A program made the position numbers and the translations under genes. The notes beneath the pieces are model-generated. The model was not told where the DNA came from. It made no database searches and worked only from the letters and a program-made list of their open reading frames with translations. Of a stretch of DNA of 64,000 nucleotides, positions 58,119 through 64,000 are shown in pieces (within the stretch, counting starts at the first letter, position 1; each line of letters starts with the position of its first letter). Source of the DNA: Sphingobium_A sp965228065 (GTDB lineage Bacteria > Pseudomonadota > Alphaproteobacteria > Sphingomonadales > Sphingomonadaceae). The stretch spans positions 3,534,001 to 3,598,000 of the forward strand of contig OZ245788.1 in assembly GCA_965228065.1 (NCBI GenBank), read 5' to 3'.

Positions 58119-59516
58119 TCACAAACCCTCCGTGGCGGGGCCGGGAGTAATTCCCGCAGTGCGGATCGGTGCGCGATCCGGCTCGCTTTCGCCCGGATGC
58201 GGCGGCGTGTGCATCAGTTTCAGAATGTACCAGGTGCCGATGCCGAAGACCGCGAAATAGACGATCACGAACGCGATCAACGAAGCCGCGACCGCGGGCG
58301 CGGCGAGCGGGCTTGCCGAATCGGCGGTGCGCAGCAGGCCGTAGACGGTGAAGGGCTGGCGGCCGACTTCGGTCGTCACCCAGCCGGCAATCACCGCGAC
58401 GAACCCCGATGGCCCCATCGCCAGCGCGAAGCGATGGAGCGGGCGCCAGTCATACAGCTTCCGCCTTGCCCACGCGGCAAGGCTCCACAGGCCCAATCCG
58501 AGCATCAGGAAGCCGATTCCCACCATGATCCTGAATGACCAGAAGACGATCGCGACCGGCGGCTCGTCGGCGTCCGGAATCGTATCCAGTCCGGCGAGCG
58601 GTGCGTTCAGGTCGTGCTTGAGGATCAGCGAGGACAATTTGGGAATCTCGACGGCATAATCGACACGGCGCTCTTCCTGATTGGGCAGGCCGAACAGGAT
58701 CAGCGGGGCACCATCGGGATGGCTGTCGAAATGCCCTTCCATCGCCATGACCTTGGCCGGCTGATGCTCGAGCGTATTGAGGCCGTGCATATCGCCGGCG
58801 AAGATCTGCACCGGCGCCACGAGCGCCGCCATCCACATCGCCATCGAGAACATCTTGCGCGCATGCATGTTCTCGCGGTCGCGCAGCAGATGCCATGCGC
58901 CGACCGCGCCGACGACCAGCGCCGTCGTGAGATAGGCTGCGATGACGGTGTGGACCAAGCGATAGGGGAAGCTGGGGTTGAAGACGATCGTCCACCAGCT
59001 TTCACCGGGCTGGAACTGGCCATTGGCGCCGATGACGTGGCCGACGGGTGTCTGCATCCAGCTATTGGCCGACAGGATCCAGAATGCCGAGATGAAGGTG
59101 CCGATCGCGACCAGCAGCGTCGCCGTGAAATGCAGCCTTTTGCCGACCTTCTTCATGCCGAACAGCATGACGCCGAGGAAACCCGCCTCCAGGAAGAAGG
59201 CCGTCAGCACCTCATAGGCCATCAGCGGCCCGATCACCGGGCCCACCTTGTCGGAGAAGACCGACCAGTTGGTGCCGAACTGATAGGACATGACGATGCC
59301 GGAGACGACGCCCATCGCGAAGGCGATGGCGAAGATCTTCAGCCAATATTTGAACAGGTCCAGATAGAGCGGCTTGCCCGTCTTCAGCCACAGACCTTCG
59401 AGCACTGCCAGATAGCTGGCCAGGCCGATCGAGAAGGCAGGGAAGATGAAATGGAAACTGACAGTGAAAGCGAACTGGATGCGCGCGAGAAGCAGTGCAT
59501 CGGCGTTGTCGAACAT
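58119..59516 (-). CDS. cydA: Cytochrome bd subunit I, cyanide-insensitive (CioA) type
   Basis: The 465-residue haem-bearing subunit of a quinol oxidase. It opens MFDNADALLLARIQFAFTVSFHFIFPAFSIGLASYLAVLE, the CioA pattern with the haem b595 His near residue 22. The b558 His is in the second segment AGDMHGLNTLEHQPAKVMAMEG near 250, and GRQPF is near 400. The Q-loop is short, as in CIO-type enzymes, so it is likely low-affinity and cyanide-tolerant. ATG 59516 is preferred over 59552. The leader contains two hairpins. Confidence 0.93.
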   Translation of the reverse strand: MFDNADALLLARIQFAFTVSFHFIFPAFSIGLASYLAVLEGLWLKTGKPLYLDLFKYWLKIFAIAFAMGVVSGIVMSYQFGTNWSVFSDKVGPVIGPLMAYEVLTAFFLEAGFLGVMLFGMKKVGKRLHFTATLLVAIGTFISAFWILSANSWMQTPVGHVIGANGQFQPGESWWTIVFNPSFPYRLVHTVIAAYLTTALVVGAVGAWHLLRDRENMHARKMFSMAMWMAALVAPVQIFAGDMHGLNTLEHQPAKVMAMEGHFDSHPDGAPLILFGLPNQEERRVDYAVEIPKLSSLILKHDLNAPLAGLDTIPDADEPPVAIVFWSFRIMVGIGFLMLGLGLWSLAAWARRKLYDWRPLHRFALAMGPSGFVAVIAGWVTTEVGRQPFTVYGLLRTADSASPLAAPAVAASLIAFVIVYFAVFGIGTWYILKLMHTPPHPGESEPDRAPIRTAGITPGPATEGL

Positions 59517-59539
59517 TGGACCTGCCCCCGTGAGGACGG

Positions 59540-59582
59540 TCCCTGATCGCAAGTCAGGGATCGGAGGAGGAACGGCCTCCTC
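59540..59582 (-). promoter_or_regulatory. Two tandem hairpins in the cydA leader
   Basis: TCCCTGA (59540-59546)/TCAGGGA (59554-59560) with a 7-nt loop, and GAGGAGG (59564-59570)/CCTCCTC (59576-59582) with a 5-nt loop. They lie 24-66 bp upstream of the cydA start. They could be a regulator site or RNA element; no known riboswitch was recognised. Confidence 0.4.
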
Positions 59583-59637
59583 ACCTGAGATTCATGCGCC
59601 GATGCACTATGAAACTCAAGTGGACGGAATGTCCCGG

Positions 59638-60369
59638 TCAGGCACTCATTTCGGCCACGAAGCCCAGGATCTGGGCGGCGCGGTGGCGATGACAGATCAA
59701 GATGTCGGGCAGCCAGGGGTTCTCGCAATTATAGACGAGCGTGCTGCCATCGACGCGCGAAACATGGAGCCCGGCGGCCATGGCCACCGCGGCAGGCGCG
59801 CAATTGTCCCATTCATACTGGCCGCCGGTATGAAGATAGATATCGGCCTCGCCGCGCAGCACGGCCATCGCCTTGGCGCCCGCCGACCCCATCGGCACGA
59901 GCGTCGCGCCCAGCCGTTCGGCGACAGCGACCGCCTCGGGGGCCGGCCGGGTCCGGCTGACCAACATGCGCAAAGGTGCAGCTTCGGCGATCAGCGCGGG
60001 CGGACGATCGGATGCCAGGGTGAGGCCCAAAGCGGGCAGGGCGACTGCGCCCGCGACCGGATGGCCATCGACCGCGAGCGCGACATGCACCGCCCAGTCG
60101 CTGCGCCCCTCGGAATATTCGCGGGTGCCGTCGAGCGGATCGACGACCCAGGCGCGCGAAAAGCCGCAGCGCGCCGAATTGTCCTTCTCCTCTTCGGACA
60201 GGATCGCATCCTGCGGTCGTTCGGCACGCAGCCGGTCGAGGATCAGCCGGTTCGCCGCCTTGTCGCCCTCGTCACCCAACGCCTTGCCGCCGGCATGCCC
60301 TTCGCGCAGTCGAAGCAGGAGCTTGCCGGCGTCCTCGGCCAGGCTGTGGGCCAGTTCGGCGTCAGTCAC
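59638..60369 (-). CDS. cysQ: 3'(2'),5'-bisphosphate nucleotidase
   Basis: Removes the 3'-phosphate from PAP/PAPS and so protects the sulfate-assimilation pathway. The 243-residue inositol-monophosphatase-fold protein has metal motifs SEEEKDNSARC near 80, WVVDPLDGTREYSEGRSDWAVHVALA near 98 (DPLDGT) and the second-site YEWDNCAPAAVAMAAG near 180. It follows cysNC 9 bp downstream and closes the cysD-cysNC-cysQ operon. Confidence 0.95.
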   Translation of the reverse strand: MTDAELAHSLAEDAGKLLLRLREGHAGGKALGDEGDKAANRLILDRLRAERPQDAILSEEEKDNSARCGFSRAWVVDPLDGTREYSEGRSDWAVHVALAVDGHPVAGAVALPALGLTLASDRPPALIAEAAPLRMLVSRTRPAPEAVAVAERLGATLVPMGSAGAKAMAVLRGEADIYLHTGGQYEWDNCAPAAVAMAAGLHVSRVDGSTLVYNCENPWLPDILICHRHRAAQILGFVAEMSA

Positions 60370-60378
60370 GGTATGAGG

Positions 60379-62301
60379 TCACAGTTCGGGGCTCCACACG
60401 CCGACAATGCGCTCGACGATGATCCCGGCGGCGTCCTCGGGGCTCGTTTTCGTCGTGTCGATGCGGATCTCGGGAATGTCCGGTGCCTCATAGGGTGAAT
60501 CGATGCCGGTGAAGTTCTTGAGCTGTCCGGCACGCGCCTTTTTGTAAAGGCCCTTCACGTCGCGACGCTCGGCTTCGGCCAGCGGCGTATCGATGAAGAT
60601 CTCGATGAATTCGCCCGCGGGCAGCATCGATCGCACCATCTCGCGTTCGGCGCGGAACGGGCTGATGAACGCGGTGAGCACGATCAGGCCGGCATCGGTC
60701 ATCAGCTTGGCGACTTCACCCACTCGGCGGATATTCTCGACCCGGTCGGCATCGGTGAAGCCGAGATCGCGGTTGAGCCCGTGGCGGACATTGTCGCCGT
60801 CGAGCAGGAAGCTGTGCTTGCCCAGCGCGTGCAGCTTCTTCTCGACCAGATTGGCGATGGTCGACTTGCCCGATCCGGAAAGGCCGGTGAACCAGAGCAG
60901 GCGTGCCTGCTGGCCCTTTTGCGCGGCATGTGCCTCACGCGTAACGTCGATCGCCTGCCAGTGGATATTCTCGCCGCGCCTGAGCGCGAAATGGACCATG
61001 CCTGCGGCGACGGTCGCATTGGTCAGCTTGTCTATCAGGATGAAGCCGCCAAGATCGCGGCTCTGCTCATAGGGCTCGAACACCACTGGCTTGTCGGTCG
61101 ACAGATTGGCGACGCCGATCGCGTTGAGCTCCAGCGTCTTTGCCGCAAGCTGCTCCAGTGTGTTGACGTTGACCTGATATTTGGGCGCCTGGATGCTTGC
61201 CGACACCATCTGCGTGCCGGTCTTCAGCCAATAGGGGCGTCCGGGCAGCATTTCCTCGTCCGCCATCCAGACGATCGTCGCCTCGAACTGGTCGGCGGCC
61301 TGGGGCGGTGCTTCGGCGGCCGCGATCACGTCGCCACGGCTGCAGTCGACCTCGTCGGCCAGGGTCAAGGTCACCGACTGGCCGGCAACCGCCTCTTGCA
61401 GATCGCCGTCCAAGGTGACGATGCGCGTGACTGTGGAGGTCTTGCCCGACGGCACGATCCGGATGGCATCGCCCGGCCTGATCTTGCCCGACGTGACCAT
61501 GCCCGAAAAACCGCGGAAATCGAGATTGGGACGGTTGACCCATTGCACCGCCATGCGGAACGGCTTGGCCTGATCCAGCGTCGCGTCGACCTCGACCCTC
61601 TCCAGATGGCCGATCAGCGTCGGGCCGTCATACCAGGGCGTGTTGGGCGAGGGCGCGGTGATATTGTCGCCCTTGAAGCCGGAGATGGGCATGGCGGTGA
61701 ACGCCGCAATCCCAATGCTGTCGGCAAAGGCGCGATAATCCGCCACGATCTCGTCGAAAATAGCCTGATCGTACCCGACCAGGTCCATCTTGTTCACGGC
61801 GAGCACGATGTGGCGGATGCCGATCAGATGGGCAAGGTAGCTGTGACGGCGCGTTTGCGTCAGCACGCCCTTGCGCGCGTCGATCAGGATCACCGCAAGA
61901 TCGGCGGTCGATGCGCCGGTCACCATGTTGCGGGTATATTGTTCGTGGCCGGGCGTGTCGGCGACGATGAACTTGCGTTTTTCGGTCGAGAAGAAGCGAT
62001 AGGCGACGTCGATGGTGATGCCCTGTTCCCGCTCGGCGGCGAGACCGTCGACCAGCAGCGCGAAGTCGATCTCCTGCCCCTGGGTGCCGACGCGCTTGCT
62101 GTCGGCTTCCAGTGCGGCGAGCTGATCCTCGAAGATCATCTTGCTGTCGTAGAGCAGGCGCCCGATCAGCGTGGACTTGCCGTCGTCCACCGAGCCGCAG
62201 GTGATGAAGCGCAACAGGCTCTTGTGCTGATGCGCCTCCAGATACGCCTCGATATCCTCGGCGATCAGCGCTTCGACCTGATAGGCGGAAGGTTCGGTCA
62301 T
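60379..62301 (-). CDS. cysNC: Bifunctional sulfate adenylyltransferase subunit 1 / adenylylsulfate kinase
   Basis: A 640-residue fusion that with CysD makes APS (GTP-driven) and then phosphorylates it to PAPS. CysN part (1-430): GSVDDGKSTLIGRLLYDSK near 33, AYRFFSTEKRKFIVADTPGHEQYTRNM near 100 and NKMDLVGYDQ near 163. CysC part (455-640): LLWFTGLSGSGKSTIANLVEKKLH near 460, then GDNVRHGLNRDLGFTDADR and ISPFRAEREMVR. It overlaps cysD in TGATG. The fused form is common in alphaproteobacteria. Confidence 0.97.
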   Translation of the reverse strand: MTEPSAYQVEALIAEDIEAYLEAHQHKSLLRFITCGSVDDGKSTLIGRLLYDSKMIFEDQLAALEADSKRVGTQGQEIDFALLVDGLAAEREQGITIDVAYRFFSTEKRKFIVADTPGHEQYTRNMVTGASTADLAVILIDARKGVLTQTRRHSYLAHLIGIRHIVLAVNKMDLVGYDQAIFDEIVADYRAFADSIGIAAFTAMPISGFKGDNITAPSPNTPWYDGPTLIGHLERVEVDATLDQAKPFRMAVQWVNRPNLDFRGFSGMVTSGKIRPGDAIRIVPSGKTSTVTRIVTLDGDLQEAVAGQSVTLTLADEVDCSRGDVIAAAEAPPQAADQFEATIVWMADEEMLPGRPYWLKTGTQMVSASIQAPKYQVNVNTLEQLAAKTLELNAIGVANLSTDKPVVFEPYEQSRDLGGFILIDKLTNATVAAGMVHFALRRGENIHWQAIDVTREAHAAQKGQQARLLWFTGLSGSGKSTIANLVEKKLHALGKHSFLLDGDNVRHGLNRDLGFTDADRVENIRRVGEVAKLMTDAGLIVLTAFISPFRAEREMVRSMLPAGEFIEIFIDTPLAEAERRDVKGLYKKARAGQLKNFTGIDSPYEAPDIPEIRIDTTKTSPEDAAGIIVERIVGVWSPEL

Positions 62302-63200
62302 CAGAAATACCCCTCCTGCTTCTTCTTCTCCATGCTCGCCGACTGATCATGGTCGATCGCGCGGCCCTGCCGCTCCGATGTCGTCGTCAGCAGCATCTCC
62401 TGGATGATCTGGGGCAAGGTCGCTGCCTCGCTCTCGACCGCGCCGGTCAGCGGGTAGCAACCGAGCGTGCGGAAACGGATCGAGCGTTCGATCGGCACTT
62501 CGCCGTCGCGCAGCGGGAAGCGATCGTCGTCGACCATCAGCAGCATGCCGTCACGCTCCACGGTCGGGCGCTTCGCCGCGAAATAGAGCGGCACGATCGG
62601 AATGTCGTTGAGGTGGATATATTGCCAGATGTCGAGCTCGGTCCAGTTGGAGATCGGGAACACCCGGATGCTCTCGCCCTTGGCCTTGCGGGCGTTGTAG
62701 AGGCGCCACAATTCAGGGCGCTGGTTCTTCGGATCCCAGCGATGATTGGCCGATCGGAAGCTGAACACGCGTTCCTTCGCGCGGCTCTTCTCCTCGTCGC
62801 GGCGTGCGCCGCCAAATGCCGCGTCGAAGCCGTACAGGTCCAGCGCCTGCTTCAGCCCCTCGGTTTTCCACATATCGGTGTGGAGCGAGCCATGGTCGAA
62901 CGGATTGATGCCGCGCGCCTCGGCCTCCGGGTTGCGATAGACGAGCAGTTCCATGCCGCTTTCCGCGGCCATCCGGTCGCGCAACGCATACATGTCCTGG
63001 AATTTCCAGGTCGTGTCGACGTGCAGCAAGGGGAAGGGCGGGGGGCTCGGATAAAAGGCCTTGCGCGCGAGATGCAGCATCACCGCGCTGTCCTTGCCCA
63101 CCGAGTAGAGCATGACGGGGCGCTCGGCCTCCGACACCACTTCCCGCATGATGTGGATGCTCTCGGCCTCGAGCCGCTCCAGATGAGTCAGAGATGTCAC
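62301..63200 (-). CDS. cysD: Sulfate adenylyltransferase subunit 2
   Basis: The 299-residue PP-loop ATP pyrophosphatase-type subunit that adenylates sulfate. Key parts are LERLEAESIHIMREVVSEAERPVMLYSVGKDSAVMLHLARKAF with the SxGKDS PP-loop near residue 33, LLHVDTTWKFQDMY, FDAAFGGARRDEEKSRAKERVFSFR near 130 and LGCYPLTGAVES near 247. The protein starts the cysD-cysNC-cysQ operon. About 180 bp upstream separates it from the hmgA end. Confidence 0.97.
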   Translation of the reverse strand: MTSLTHLERLEAESIHIMREVVSEAERPVMLYSVGKDSAVMLHLARKAFYPSPPPFPLLHVDTTWKFQDMYALRDRMAAESGMELLVYRNPEAEARGINPFDHGSLHTDMWKTEGLKQALDLYGFDAAFGGARRDEEKSRAKERVFSFRSANHRWDPKNQRPELWRLYNARKAKGESIRVFPISNWTELDIWQYIHLNDIPIVPLYFAAKRPTVERDGMLLMVDDDRFPLRDGEVPIERSIRFRTLGCYPLTGAVESEAATLPQIIQEMLLTTTSERQGRAIDHDQSASMEKKKQEGYF

Positions 63201-63344
63201 GAAATAGAACCTGTCATGTCACGCATGGCTGCCGGTTAGGGTGCGGAGCAGGCGAGCAAAAGACAGGATTAGTTGGTGCAGGGAAAGGGTGGATTGCTTG
63301 GAAGGCGCCGGGGCCGCCCTGAATGCTTTGAATTCGCACCTCTC

Positions 63345-63368
63345 CTCCCCGCGCTTACGCGCAGGGAG
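63345..63368. repeat. GC hairpin between hmgA and cysD
   Basis: CTCCCCGCGC (63345-63354) and GCGCAGGGAG (63359-63368) pair at 9 of 10 positions around TTAC. There is no T tract on either strand. It resembles short repeat hairpins common in sphingomonad gaps. Confidence 0.45.
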
Positions 63369-63379
63369 AAGAATGGCTG

Positions 63380-64000
63380 TCAGGGTAGTTTCGCCTTGGG
63401 GAAGCCACCCCAGACCGCATCATAATCCGTCTGCAGTTCGGCGGATTCCAGTGCGTGCCGGGTCGGCAGATAGGGCCAGCAGCTCTCGACCATGAAGGCC
63501 ATGGTGCCGTCGATCTTGTGCGGCTTCAGCTCGACATGGCTTGCCGCGTCCCAGGACGCAACGTCGGGGCCATGGCCGGCCATCAGATTGTGCAGGCTGA
63601 TCGCGCCCGGTGCGAAGCCGTCGGCCTTGGCATCATAGGCGCCGTGGATCAGGCCCATGCATTCGCTCATCACGTTGCGGTGGAACCAGGGCGGCCGGAA
63701 CGTATCCTCGCCGACCATCCAGCGCGGCGGGAAGATCACGAAATCGGCATTGGCGCGGCCGGGCACGTCGCTGGGCGAGGTGAGCACGGTGAAGATCGAC
63801 GGATCGGGATGGTCGTAGCTGATCGTGCCGATCGTGTTGAACTTCGACAGATCATAGCGCCAGGGCGCCAGATTGCCGTGCCAGGCAACCACGTCGAGCG
63901 GCGAATGGTCGAGCGTCGTCGTCCACAGCGATCCGAGATATTTCTGGACCAGTTCGAACGGTTCGTCGCGATCCTCGAACCAGGCGACCGGCGTCTCGAA
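63380..64000 (-). CDS. hmgA: Homogentisate 1,2-dioxygenase, C-terminal part (runs off the window)
   Basis: Opens the ring of homogentisate in tyrosine/phenylalanine breakdown using Fe(II). About 206 residues are visible, from FETPVAWFEDRDEPFELVQKYLGSLWTTTLDHSPLDVVAWHGN to the stop. The Fe ligands are in the characteristic PPWFHRNVMSECMGLI (His) and ISLHNLMAGHGPD (His) with the Glu in SECMGL. The upstream half lies beyond 64000. The last residues GGFPKAKLP are typical. It is 180 bp from cysD and not obviously co-transcribed with it. Confidence 0.93.
   Translation of the reverse strand, partial: FETPVAWFEDRDEPFELVQKYLGSLWTTTLDHSPLDVVAWHGNLAPWRYDLSKFNTIGTISYDHPDPSIFTVLTSPSDVPGRANADFVIFPPRWMVGEDTFRPPWFHRNVMSECMGLIHGAYDAKADGFAPGAISLHNLMAGHGPDVASWDAASHVELKPHKIDGTMAFMVESCWPYLPTRHALESAELQTDYDAVWGGFPKAKLP

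Noticed and set aside
60781..62346. 521-residue frame on the plus strand opposite cysNC
   Set aside because: Mirror of cysNC; composition rich in Asp, Gly and His without domains.
1..64000. CRISPR arrays, phage, integrases or insertion-sequence transposases
   Set aside because: No regularly spaced short repeats, no transposase motifs and no attachment-type direct repeats were seen; the repeats present are isolated palindromes.

Overview
The window reads as a stretch of core chromosome from a GC-rich alphaproteobacterium, most likely a sphingomonad (Sphingomonadaceae/Sphingomonadales). The evidence is the family mix: a CpdR cell-cycle receiver beside a tRNA-Val, a TrcR (DUF1013) regulator, a CIO-type cytochrome bd with a DUF2474 peptide, SapC, a two-subunit 2-oxoacid:ferredoxin oxidoreductase and several HWE/PilZ/CHASE2 signalling proteins. 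Several palindromic intergenic repeats are also of kinds I associate with sphingomonads. No phage, integrase, transposase or CRISPR array is visible. The assignment is from recognised families, not from a database search.

Layout. 1-5.1 kb: start of an arginine succinyltransferase operon (minus), malate synthase G, a lone receiver, a palindromic repeat and a GFA-family protein. 5.1-12.1 kb: a GAF-PAS-HWE histidine kinase, RppH, a TPR/FecR pair converging on a CHASE2 adenylate cyclase, and an HSL-type esterase. 12.1-20 kb: HDAC-like deacetylase, KorAB, photolyase, cyclopropane fatty acid synthase, serine hydrolase. 20-27.2 kb: PilZ protein, SDR, PurF, HisI plus a lipoprotein, a MerR/acyl-CoA dehydrogenase unit with a clear operator-promoter, and a more AT-rich island holding one duplicated secreted protein. 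27.2-35.4 kb: S9 peptidase, OmpA-like lipoprotein, histidine phosphatase, ClpA, DUF1192, quinone oxidoreductase, GST. 35.5-42.1 kb: LpxH-like phosphatase with a glycosyltransferase, LysE exporter, TrcR, an MBL hydrolase and acyl-CoA ligase. 42.1-49.4 kb: xseB-ispA-coaD-cyclophilin-queA-EF-hand, a GNAT/MarR divergon, Sel1 protein and tgt. 49.5-56.6 kb: GNAT, DEAD-box helicase, FAD oxidase, SapC-cytochrome b561, a candidate small RNA, N-formylglutamate amidohydrolase, CpdR and tRNA-Val. 56.6-64 kb: cioAB/cydAB interrupted by a MITE-like element, the sulfate-activation operon cysD-cysNC-cysQ, and the 3' part of homogentisate dioxygenase.

Together these are mostly housekeeping functions: anaplerosis (GlcB), CoA/isoprenoid/queuosine synthesis, sulfate assimilation, fatty acid and aromatic catabolism, respiration and cell-cycle proteolysis (CpdR, ClpA, TrcR). 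The least ordinary items are not large operons. They are a promoter-hairpin-terminator unit at 54.92-55.07 kb that looks like an anti-Shine-Dalgarno small RNA, a secreted protein built of two repeats that each have exactly C-x35-C spacing, a 181-bp inverted-repeat element that splits cydA from cydB, a palindromic promoter that would give a leaderless MerR mRNA, and the convergent FecR/CHASE2-cyclase locus. Start sites were moved from the longest reading frame where a ribosome binding site, overlap or family alignment supported it; these choices are stated per gene.
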